Shown: in pieces, positions 44,008-51,743 of the stretch
Position numbering within the stretch: position 1 is the stretch's first letter
How the letters are laid out: every line of letters starts with the position of its first letter
Assembly (NCBI GenBank): GCA_017462985.1
Contig: JAFTQB010000003.1
Location: 1-64,000 of the forward strand
Direction: 5' to 3'
Length of the DNA: 64,000 nt
Source: Clostridia bacterium
GTDB lineage: Bacteria > Bacillota > Clostridia > Christensenellales > Borkfalkiaceae
Notes under the pieces: model-generated
Databases searched by the model: none
What the model was told of the DNA's origin: nothing
What the model saw: only the letters and a program-made list of their open reading frames with translations
Program-made: the position numbers and the translations under genes

Positions 44008-44120
44008 TATATCGCAAATTAAAATCAAGAAAAAATTTCCAAAAATGAAAAAATTTTTCAAAATATCCAAACATAAAAATGAAAATATTTTTTCTTTTTA
44101 TAAAAATTTGTGAAAAAATA

Positions 44121-44149
44121 TTGACAATGTAAAAAAGCTATGATATAAT
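44121..44149 (+). promoter_or_regulatory. Promoter of the nanE operon
   Basis: TTGACA (44121-44126), 17-base spacer, TATAAT (44144-44149). The start of transcription would be near 44156, leaving a leader of ~155 bases. Confidence 0.88.
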
Positions 44150-44178
44150 CGTAAAAGAGAAAGTACAATAATACCAGA

Positions 44179-44274
44179 GGTGTTTTTGGCAAAGGCGCGC
44201 CTTTCTTTGTTTGCTCAACGCAAACAAAGAAAAAAACGATTGATAGCTTCGGGCGCGGGCGCCCGAAAAACACC
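44179..44274 (+). other. Highly structured leader or palindromic repeat before nanE
   Basis: Outer arms GGTGTTTTT (44179-44187) and AAAAACACC (44266-44274) enclose a palindrome AAAGGCGCGCCTTT (44191-44204), a 13-bp hairpin TTTCTTTGTTTGC/GCAAACAAAGAAA (44202-44214/44220-44232, loop TCAAC) and a GC hairpin CGGGCG/CGCCCG (44250-44255/44260-44265). It lies wholly within the mRNA leader. It could be a regulatory RNA element or an inserted MITE-like repeat; no riboswitch class is recognised. Confidence 0.65.
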
Positions 44275-44310
44275 CAAACGATACGCGGCGTAAAAATGGA
44301 GGGATCGAAT

Positions 44311-44979
44311 ATGTTAAAACGCGGATTGATCGTATCTTGTCAAGCGGGAGTTGGCGAGCCGTTACACGGCTTAAATATTATGAGATATATGGCGAAAGCG
44401 GCGGTAGCGGGCGGCGCTTGCGGGATACGCGCGCTGTATTACGACGTAGACCCGATCAAAAGCGAGGTAGACGTACCCGTGATCGGCTTGGTGAAGCAGG
44501 ATTACGACGATAGCGAGATCTACATAACCCCCACGAAAACAGAGATCGATTTGGTGCTTGCCACGAAAGCCGACTGCGTAGCGATCGACGCGACGCTTCG
44601 TATCCGTCCGAACGGGGAAACGTTGGAAGAATTGGTGGCGTACGCAAGAAAAAAAGCGCCGAGCGTGGAGCTGATGGCGGATATCGCCACGGTAGAGGAA
44701 GCGATCAACGCCGAAAGGCTTGGTTTTGATTATATTTCCACGACGCTTCGCGGCTATACTGCGGAAAGCAAGAACGCCGTATTGCCCGACGTAAATTTCG
44801 TTGCGGAAGTTTTGAAAGCGGTGAAAAACACCAAGGTCGTTGCCGAGGGCGGCATTTACGAAGTTGGGCAGCTTGAACAGATCGGCGCGTTAAATCCTTA
44901 CGCCGTCGTGATCGGTTCTGCAATCACTCGCCCCGCGTTGGTTACGGAACGCTTTAACAAAGTGCTGAAATTAAAATAA
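44311..44979 (+). CDS. nanE: N-acetylmannosamine-6-phosphate 2-epimerase
   Basis: A 222-residue TIM barrel of the NanE family, which turns ManNAc-6-phosphate into GlcNAc-6-phosphate in sialic acid and ManNAc catabolism. Visible features are LIVSCQAGVGEPLHG at the N-terminus, VPVIGLVKQDY, ELMADIATVEEAINAERLGF, the YISTTLRGYT loop, VVAEGGIYEVGQ and AVVIGSAITRP at the phosphate end. GGAGGG places the start at 44311 rather than at the ATG five codons upstream. It sits next to alpha-mannosidase and NAGase genes. No nanA or nanK is seen, although the ROK gene at 59096 could supply the kinase. Confidence 0.92.
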   Translation: MLKRGLIVSCQAGVGEPLHGLNIMRYMAKAAVAGGACGIRALYYDVDPIKSEVDVPVIGLVKQDYDDSEIYITPTKTEIDLVLATKADCVAIDATLRIRPNGETLEELVAYARKKAPSVELMADIATVEEAINAERLGFDYISTTLRGYTAESKNAVLPDVNFVAEVLKAVKNTKVVAEGGIYEVGQLEQIGALNPYAVVIGSAITRPALVTERFNKVLKLK

Positions 44980-44997
44980 AAAATCGAGAACATCTCT

Positions 44998-46497
44998 ATG
45001 AAAAAGATCGTATATCTTCCTTTGGACGAAAGACCTTGCAATTATTCCTTTGCCGCGTTTTTAAGCGAGCAAAACCCCGATTTTTGCTTGGTTCGTCCCG
45101 AACAAGGACTTTTGGGCGAAAAGAAACGCCCTGCGGAATTTGACGGCGTTGCGGCGTTTTTAAAAAGGGAATGTGCGGGCGCGTACGCGTTGGTGCTTTC
45201 GGTGGATATGCTGCTTTACGGGGGAATCGTTCCCTCGCGTTTGCACCAAAGCACGGAAGACGAGCTTCTTTCCCGCCTTTCGTTGTTGGAAACGCTCAAA
45301 AAGGAAAATCCCGCGCTCAAAATCTACGCATTCGCGCTGATTATGCGCTGTCCGTCCTATTCTTCTTCCGACGAAGAACCCGATTATTACGAAACCTGCG
45401 GCAAAGAAATTTTTTTGCGCGGTCAGGCAGAGCATAAATACGCCTTGGGGTTGATCGACGAAGCGGACTACGCGCAAACGGTCGCCGCGCTCGATGAAAA
45501 GATCGGCGGGCATTTAGCCGACTTTTTAAACCGCAGAAAAACCAATCTTTCCGCGCTGAAAAAGGCGATTTCGTACGTGGGAAATATCATCGATAAATTC
45601 GTAATTCCCCAAGACGATTCCTCGCCGTACGGCTATACGGCGATCGATCAGCAATCGGTGAAAGAATATTTGCAAAACGAAAACAAGCAAGTGGATATCT
45701 ATCCCGGCGCGGACGAAGTGGGTATGACGCTTTTGGCGGCGGCGGTGAACGGCTTGAAGGGCGGCGCGCCTAAAATCTGCCCCGTTTATCCCTGCGAGGA
45801 CTGCAAAAAAGTAGTGCCCTTATACGAGGACCGAGAGGTGCAAAGAAGCGTCGCGGCGCAGATTAAAAACGCGGGCTGTATTTTGGCGGAATGCGAAGCG
45901 GACGCGGATATTTTGCTCTTTTGCAATCTGCCCGTGGGCAAGATGAAAAATATCTCGGAAAAGGGCGGCGAGCAATACGAAAAGAGAAATCTGCCCGCCT
46001 TTACGCAGAAGATGAAAGAAGCGATAGAAAGCGGCAAGCGGGTCGCGGCGGCGGATATCGCCTATTGCAACGGCGGCGACGAGGAATGGGCGCGGCTGAT
46101 CGAAGCGGAACTTGGGATGTTCTCGCTTTGCGGTTATGCGGGCTGGAATACCTCGTCGAATACCCTCGGCACGGCGATCTGCCAATCGGTATTGCATTAT
46201 TATTACGGCGATACGCAAACTCACAGGGCGTTCACGGCGGAGCGCATATACGAGGATATCGGCTATTGCGCGTTCGTTCGGAAATACGTCTGCGACGAGG
46301 TACTCCCCAAGATCGACGGCTTGGATTATTTCCACGCCGACGGCAAAAACGGCGAGGTGGCAAGGCTCGTCAAATCGCTTTTACATAATTACGTAGCGGA
46401 AAAATTCCCGAATATCGCCAAGGCGTACGAGATCGAAACTTGCGAGATGCCTTGGAGCAGAATGTTCGAGGTAGGCTTAACGGTAAAAGAAAAATAA
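44998..46497 (+). CDS. DUF4127 family protein
   Basis: A 499-residue protein of the DUF4127 family: IVYLPLDERPCNYSFAAFL at residue 4, LSVDMLLYGGIVPSRLH near 65, and PGADEVGMTLLAA near 240. No signal peptide. Family function is undefined, though such genes often sit in glycan loci beside GH families. Starts 19 bases after nanE with a weak ribosome site. Confidence 0.85.
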   Translation: MKKIVYLPLDERPCNYSFAAFLSEQNPDFCLVRPEQGLLGEKKRPAEFDGVAAFLKRECAGAYALVLSVDMLLYGGIVPSRLHQSTEDELLSRLSLLETLKKENPALKIYAFALIMRCPSYSSSDEEPDYYETCGKEIFLRGQAEHKYALGLIDEADYAQTVAALDEKIGGHLADFLNRRKTNLSALKKAISYVGNIIDKFVIPQDDSSPYGYTAIDQQSVKEYLQNENKQVDIYPGADEVGMTLLAAAVNGLKGGAPKICPVYPCEDCKKVVPLYEDREVQRSVAAQIKNAGCILAECEADADILLFCNLPVGKMKNISEKGGEQYEKRNLPAFTQKMKEAIESGKRVAAADIAYCNGGDEEWARLIEAELGMFSLCGYAGWNTSSNTLGTAICQSVLHYYYGDTQTHRAFTAERIYEDIGYCAFVRKYVCDEVLPKIDGLDYFHADGKNGEVARLVKSLLHNYVAEKFPNIAKAYEIETCEMPWSRMFEVGLTVKEK

Positions 46498-46523
46498 TAG
46501 AAGGAATATAGAGAGGGAAAAGT

Positions 46524-49500
46524 ATGCAAATCAAACGGAAAAACATTTTCTTTGCGGGGCTTTTATCGCTCGCGACGGCGCTTTGCGTTACGCTCGGCGT
46601 TGCCGCGCTTCCTACGGCGACGGGCTATGCCGCTGACGAATCCGATACGGGTACGTTCTCGCAAACGGGGTTGACGGTAACGGTGGACGGCGCGAGCCTT
46701 ACGGGCGTTTATACCGATCCCGTAAGTTTCGTAGATATCGCTGCGAGCGGCGTGCTCGTTAACGCTTCGGAAACCGTAGATACGGCGAAGCTGCAAAGCG
46801 CGGACGCAATTGTCTTTACGGCGGAATATCCTACGACTACGACGGGCAGAACGGGCGAATATACCGAATATACCGTAGAATACTTAAATAAAAAATACGT
46901 CGTTACGCAGGTGAATAGTGCGGGCGACGGCGCGACGTATATCCCCGTGGGCGGCTACGTGCTTTCCCTTTCGAACGCTTCCGCGTTTGAAGTAGCGGTA
47001 GGCGACGAGGTATCGGTAACGGGCGAAAACGGCTTCAAGGTCGTGGATAAAGCGGTGGAATCCTCGTCGGGCGCGCGTATTGCCGTTGATTCCTTAAACG
47101 GGAACCGTACAGGAAGAATGACCGTTTATTACGATTACGATTTCGGCGCAAAGACGGGACAAAACGAATGGGGCAGCGAAATGGCGGCTGTATTCGACGC
47201 GGAAAGCGGCGCGTTTAAGGTAACGGGCTTCCTTCCCGTGGGCGCGGGCGACGGCTCTGGTATGGAGATTCCCGATAACGGCTTCGTGCTTTCTTCCTAC
47301 GGCAAAGGCACGCGCGGCAGATTGGTGGAAAACTTGCGGTTTGGCATAGGCGACGAGCTTTCCTTGAAAGGCTTTGAATATATCCGCTTCGGCGGCGAGC
47401 CGGTAACGTACACTTACGATTACGTATACCGTAACGCGGACGATCCCAACGACGAATTTAACCAAAACGACGGCAGATTCGGCGTAGGTGAACCCGACGG
47501 CGTATACGCGGCGTATCGCGGGGAAGATCAAACGATCGTCTACCGCTACGGCTGGTCGTATAAAGAATCGAGCGGCACGGGCACGAACGTACACGGTTAC
47601 GAAGCGGCGGTGGACAGCAACGGAAACGTTGTGGAACGCGGCGTGAACGTTTCCTCTATTCCCGTGGGCGGCTACGTGATCAGCGGCCACGGCGTGGGCA
47701 GAGATTTTATCCGCTCGTCTATACCTTTGGGCGCCGCAGTTTCGATCGACGAAAGTAAAAAACAAATTTCCATTACGACGAGCTTGCACAGCTTCTTTAT
47801 CAACGTACAAACGACGGTGAAAGGGATCACGGCGCAAGCGCAAGCCAAGATCGATCAGCTTTACGACGTAGACGGCACGGCGTTATCGGAGAAGATCACG
47901 CGCGTAAACGAATTGCTTGCCTCGTTGGAAAGCGTGAAGGAAACGATCGAAACGCAGCTTGAAAAGAACGAATGGACGGAGCTTGAAAAGACCCGTTCAA
48001 TGATGAGCTACAACGCGCAAAAGCTGGAGGTGGAAGACCTCGCTTACGAGATCCTTGCGATGAGCGCGGAAAGCAAGCCCGTAGCGGCGCGCGCGGTTTG
48101 GCACAGACCCACGGAAAAAACGTTGGCGGCGTTGACGGAAACGCTTGATACCTATCAAGAGATCGGTATGAACCTCATTTTCGTGGAAGCGTTCTACAAC
48201 GGCTATTCCCTGTTCAAATCGGAGTACGTGGATTATCATAAGGATTTTGAAAGCGCGTCCTACGGCGACTATCCCGATTATCTTTCGGCGTTCGTCGCTT
48301 TGGCGAAGGAACGCGGCATCGAGGTGCACGCTTGGGTGGAAGATTTCTACGTGGGCTTGGACGAAAATATCCGCATTTTAAGCGAACATTCCGATTGGCT
48401 GATGTATAATGCGGACGGCACGAAAACGCAGAAAAACGAGGGCGGCGAGTATCTTTTTATCGATCCCGTCAATCCCGAGGTGCAGGATTTCTTAATTACT
48501 TATTATAAAGAGCTGTTAACGAAAAATCCCGATATCGCGGGGCTGAACCTCGACTATATCCGTTATCCCGTTTCGAGCAAAACGGAAGATACGGGCTTCA
48601 CCGAATACGCGATGAAGGCGTTTGCAAAATCCCTCGGCAGAGAAAACGAATTGACCAAGACGGACCTGCAAGAGCTGATCAAGCAATTCCGTTCGAAATT
48701 TATCATATCCAGTAACGCGACCTACAATAAATGGTGCGAGTTCCGTATGCAAGCGGTAACCGACTTTGTGGAACGCGTATATAAAGAGATCAAGCTGGAA
48801 AAGGATATTATTCTTTCGACGGCGGTGTTCAGCTCGATCACGCAAAACAAGGAACAAAAGAAACAGGATTGGCAGACTTGGTTTAAAAACGGTTGGATCG
48901 ACATTGCAACGCCGATGGCGTACTTCACTTCCGATACGGAAGTATTGAGCGGCGTGAGCCAAATGATCGTGGCGGCGGGGTCGAAGTGCTACTATTATAC
49001 GGGGATTGCTTCTTCTTACAGCGGCTTGCCTGCGTATGAAAACTGCTATCAGATCGAAGCTTCGTATAAGGGCGGCGCGAACGGCTACGTGATCTTCTGT
49101 TCCACGCAAGTCATCGGGCATCAAGACGTGCAAGACGTCTTAAAGGCGGGCGTGAACAAAAACGCCGCGGTGCTTCCCCACGACGATACGGCAAAGGTGT
49201 TAAAGGCGTATTTCGATACCGTTTTGGATCGTGCGAACCGCATCTATCTGCCCGCGGGCGGTACGACGGCGGAAAAGATCGCCGCGTTACAGGCTCGCTT
49301 CGAAGAAATTCTGGCGATGCCCGACGGTACGGCGGATGAGCTGGACGCGATCTACGACGAAGTGAATAAGCTCACGAAGGAATCGGGCGTTCGCAAATTC
49401 GTTACGGGCTATTCGGGAACGCGTGTGAACGAAACGATGAAGGAGCTTTGCTCGCTGTTGGATACCAAGATTCAAATTTTGGAAGAACCGAAGGCTGAAA

Positions 49501-49670
49501 CGCCTCCCGCAGGCGACGAACCCTCTGGCGGTACGCCCGCGCTTCCCACAACGCCCGATAACGGCAATGAAAGCTCGTCGGGTTGCGGCGGCGTGATCGG
49601 CGGCGTAAGCGTTGCGCTTTGCGCGCTCGGCGCGGCGGTGATCGTTTGCATGCGCAAAAAGAAGGAATAA
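46524..49670 (+). CDS. Secreted GHL10-type (family-10-like) glycosidase with C-terminal GCGG tail
   Basis: A 1048-residue exported protein. Signal peptide (FFAGLLSLATALCVTLGVAA, cleavage near YAA-DE). Residues ~40-450 are a beta-rich region with two-fold repeated 'IPVGGYVLS/IPVGGYVIS' units. The GHL10 TIM barrel follows at ~525-870: RAVWHRPTEKTLAALTETLD, GIEVHAWVEDFYVGL, GLNLDYIRYPVS and IDIATPMAYFTSD. A helical stretch and a Pro/Gly linker lead to SGCGGVIGGVSVALCAL and a basic end (MRKKKE), a tail shared with the 54271 product. Probably a cell-surface polysaccharide hydrolase or binder; the catalytic residues are not firmly assigned. Starts 26 bases after DUF4127. Confidence 0.8.
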   Translation: MQIKRKNIFFAGLLSLATALCVTLGVAALPTATGYAADESDTGTFSQTGLTVTVDGASLTGVYTDPVSFVDIAASGVLVNASETVDTAKLQSADAIVFTAEYPTTTTGRTGEYTEYTVEYLNKKYVVTQVNSAGDGATYIPVGGYVLSLSNASAFEVAVGDEVSVTGENGFKVVDKAVESSSGARIAVDSLNGNRTGRMTVYYDYDFGAKTGQNEWGSEMAAVFDAESGAFKVTGFLPVGAGDGSGMEIPDNGFVLSSYGKGTRGRLVENLRFGIGDELSLKGFEYIRFGGEPVTYTYDYVYRNADDPNDEFNQNDGRFGVGEPDGVYAAYRGEDQTIVYRYGWSYKESSGTGTNVHGYEAAVDSNGNVVERGVNVSSIPVGGYVISGHGVGRDFIRSSIPLGAAVSIDESKKQISITTSLHSFFINVQTTVKGITAQAQAKIDQLYDVDGTALSEKITRVNELLASLESVKETIETQLEKNEWTELEKTRSMMSYNAQKLEVEDLAYEILAMSAESKPVAARAVWHRPTEKTLAALTETLDTYQEIGMNLIFVEAFYNGYSLFKSEYVDYHKDFESASYGDYPDYLSAFVALAKERGIEVHAWVEDFYVGLDENIRILSEHSDWLMYNADGTKTQKNEGGEYLFIDPVNPEVQDFLITYYKELLTKNPDIAGLNLDYIRYPVSSKTEDTGFTEYAMKAFAKSLGRENELTKTDLQELIKQFRSKFIISSNATYNKWCEFRMQAVTDFVERVYKEIKLEKDIILSTAVFSSITQNKEQKKQDWQTWFKNGWIDIATPMAYFTSDTEVLSGVSQMIVAAGSKCYYYTGIASSYSGLPAYENCYQIEASYKGGANGYVIFCSTQVIGHQDVQDVLKAGVNKNAAVLPHDDTAKVLKAYFDTVLDRANRIYLPAGGTTAEKIAALQARFEEILAMPDGTADELDAIYDEVNKLTKESGVRKFVTGYSGTRVNETMKELCSLLDTKIQILEEPKAETPPAGDEPSGGTPALPTTPDNGNESSSGCGGVIGGVSVALCALGAAVIVCMRKKKE

Positions 49671-49725
49671 CGTACGCGAGTACTTTATTGGATAAGGAAT
49701 AAAAATATATTAGGAGGATGAAAGG

Positions 49726-51492
49726 ATGAAAAAACTTTTATTGGCAATTTTGGCGCTTACGATGTCGTTTGCGATGATCGGCGGCGCGGTGGCTTGCGAC
49801 ACGACGGAGCAACCCGACAACGGCACCGAGCAAGGCGGCGAACAGGGTGGTGAACAAGGCGGTGAGCAAGGTGGCGAACAGGGCGGCGAAGAAACGCAAT
49901 ACAGCGCGCCCGTGCTTACAGTGGGAGAGCCTACGATGGAATTGTATCCTAGCGACGCGCTTGACTATGCCGACGATTGGGCGTTCGACGTTACGGTAGA
50001 GGACGAATACGATACGGACTTGGAAGAAGCAATCGAAATCAGCTTTGGAGAATTCGATCCGCTTGAACCCGTTGCAGGTACTTATACGATCACGTACAGC
50101 GTAACCAACAGCAAGGGCAAAACGGGCACGGCGACGAGAACGCTCATTATTGAAGAAGCGTTGCCTCAGATCATCGTGGAAGTACAAAAAGACAACAACT
50201 ATAACGACAACGCGGACGGCGTGGTAACTCTTGCGTTTGAAGGGCAATACTATTGCGAATACAGCGAAAGCCCTGCGGAAGCGTTGAAGGAAGGCGCGTA
50301 CGTTATTAAAAATACGGGCGCGGCGGCGATCACCGTCAGCGTAAACGGCAGCTACGGCGAAGCGGTCATCGTTACGGCGAACGGCGTTGCGATCGAAGGT
50401 CGCGACGGCGCGAACGGGCAAGTGATGAACGAAGCAAATCCCGTAAGAACGAACTCTTCTCTCTATATCGACAGATCGGAATATGCGAAAGATATGGTGA
50501 TTCCCGTAGGCGGTTTTGCCATCGTTGTTTGCAACGATTATCTTGGTACGAACAACTTCAATACGGACGGCAGAGGCTTCCTTTTGAAGAACGTCGGTGA
50601 AAACTACGGCTCGCTCGTACGCATTAAATCGTCCGATACGAACGTGGGCGCGTTGACGGCGTACGCAGATCAAGCGCCCGTCGTAATCTCTGCCACTGCG
50701 CTCACCGTTTATACGGGTACGACGCTTGACGAGGTAAAAACACAGCTTGTTGCGGGCGTTGGTTATACCGACGATAACGGAACGTTTGAAATTTCCGACG
50801 ACGTAGCGAGCGGTTTGACGATCAATATTACGGGCGGCGAAAGCGATTATGCAACGACGACGGGAACGTATACGTTCAATTTGGAAGTTGTAGATGCGAA
50901 CAACAACAAAACGGCGTTTACCCGTGAAGTGAACGTTTCGGAAGGTTTATTCACGCTCAGCTTCACCTATCCCACGACGAGCGAAACAAAGTCGCAACAG
51001 GTAGACGAACAAAACGACGTATGTATCGTTGACGGTACGACGGCTTGTCCTACGGCAAACAACACCTATAAATACGTGATCTTCACGCCTGATTATAAAG
51101 GCACGCTTTCCAGCGGTATGGCAGCTGATACCAAGGGCGTTGCGATCATTTTGAATAAATACGGCGAGATCAGAATGATGTATGACGGCACCAGCGGATA
51201 TACGTATAGCTCTACTACGTTCTCTGAAAGAGTTGTTGGGGCGAATACGTGGAAAGAATATGATACGATGGCGTTTACGGAATGGAAACCTGCCGACGGC
51301 GAGTATTTGATCATCGCAACCGGGCGCGGTGCAGATGGTACTAATTCCGACGCGACGAGCTTCTTGCTTTCGATGCGTTGGGCTAAACTTGAAGGCGATG
51401 GGTATGTAAATACGCACGTTAATATCGGTATGAAGGTAAACCTTACGGGCTTAAAGAAGACGATTACGTTTGCAACGAAGACGGAAGAATAA
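49726..51492 (+). CDS. Surface lipoprotein with GGEQ repeats and Ig-like domains
   Basis: A 588-residue lipoprotein (lipobox AVAC: MIGGAVACDTTEQ). After the cysteine comes a repeat of Gly-Gly-Glu-Gln. Ig-like domains follow (GTYTITYSVTNSKGKTGTA and GTYTFNLEVVDANNNKTAFT). Between them is a ~110-residue domain (SYGEAVIVTANGVAIEGRDG, then DMVIPVGGFAIVV) that recurs in the 51744 product. No enzyme motif. Probably a wall-tethered glycan-binding protein. GGAGGATG ribosome site. Confidence 0.72.
   Translation: MKKLLLAILALTMSFAMIGGAVACDTTEQPDNGTEQGGEQGGEQGGEQGGEQGGEETQYSAPVLTVGEPTMELYPSDALDYADDWAFDVTVEDEYDTDLEEAIEISFGEFDPLEPVAGTYTITYSVTNSKGKTGTATRTLIIEEALPQIIVEVQKDNNYNDNADGVVTLAFEGQYYCEYSESPAEALKEGAYVIKNTGAAAITVSVNGSYGEAVIVTANGVAIEGRDGANGQVMNEANPVRTNSSLYIDRSEYAKDMVIPVGGFAIVVCNDYLGTNNFNTDGRGFLLKNVGENYGSLVRIKSSDTNVGALTAYADQAPVVISATALTVYTGTTLDEVKTQLVAGVGYTDDNGTFEISDDVASGLTINITGGESDYATTTGTYTFNLEVVDANNNKTAFTREVNVSEGLFTLSFTYPTTSETKSQQVDEQNDVCIVDGTTACPTANNTYKYVIFTPDYKGTLSSGMAADTKGVAIILNKYGEIRMMYDGTSGYTYSSTTFSERVVGANTWKEYDTMAFTEWKPADGEYLIIATGRGADGTNSDATSFLLSMRWAKLEGDGYVNTHVNIGMKVNLTGLKKTITFATKTEE
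49828..49893 (+). repeat. 12-base tandem repeat encoding EQGG
   Basis: Five near-identical copies of the unit GAACAAGGCGGC (synonymous variation between GAA/GAG, CAA/CAG and GGC/GGT), encoding Glu-Gln-Gly-Gly, then GAAGAA. Such a flexible linker can vary in copy number. Confidence 0.85.
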
Positions 51493-51538
51493 TTCCTTGC
51501 AAAGAATTGTAAAGCAACAAAAAAACTGAACGCGCGGC

Positions 51539-51567
51539 GGCGGTTTAACGGAGTTTGTTAAACCGCC
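51539..51567 (+). promoter_or_regulatory. Intercistronic hairpin before small peptide B
   Basis: GGCGGTTTAAC (51539-51549) pairs with GTTAAACCGCC (51557-51567) over a 7-base loop, with no T-run. Similar in place to the hairpin near the first peptide locus' downstream gene; may modulate or stabilise mRNA. Confidence 0.6.
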
Positions 51568-51593
51568 CGACGCGGCGTTATACGGAGAAAAAA

Positions 51594-51728
51594 ATGAAAC
51601 GAGTTTATGAAAACTTGCAAATAGAAATTCTTTTTCTTCTCTCGGAAGATATCGTAACGGTGAGTTATACTTACGGCTCGTCGGATACGGAAGAGGGTTC
51701 GCAAAAAGACCCGTTCTTCTTTGGTTGA
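51594..51728 (+). CDS. 44-residue conserved small peptide B
   Basis: ATG at 51594 after GGAG (51584-51587). Begins MKRVYENLQIEILFLLSED, continues IVTVSYTYG and ends QKDPFFFG. It lines up with the peptide at 12562 with no gap for 24 residues (M, K, Y, I, I, D, T, S identical; K/R, I/V, L/I, I/V conservative). The C-terminal halves differ (SSWKSSWIS against KDPFFFG). The stop is 15 bases before the start of the secreted protein at 51744. No signal peptide, no transmembrane helix. Too short for a confident family; the repeated context supports a real gene. Confidence 0.68.
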   Translation: MKRVYENLQIEILFLLSEDIVTVSYTYGSSDTEEGSQKDPFFFG

Positions 51729-51743
51729 TAGGGGGATAGAGAA

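Noticed and set aside
44179..44274. glmS-type ribozyme or known riboswitch before nanE
   Set aside because: No conserved core of a known class could be matched; only inverted repeats are visible.
49828..49893. CRISPR-like repeat array
   Set aside because: The 12-base units are contiguous, in frame and encode Glu-Gln-Gly-Gly; there are no spacers.
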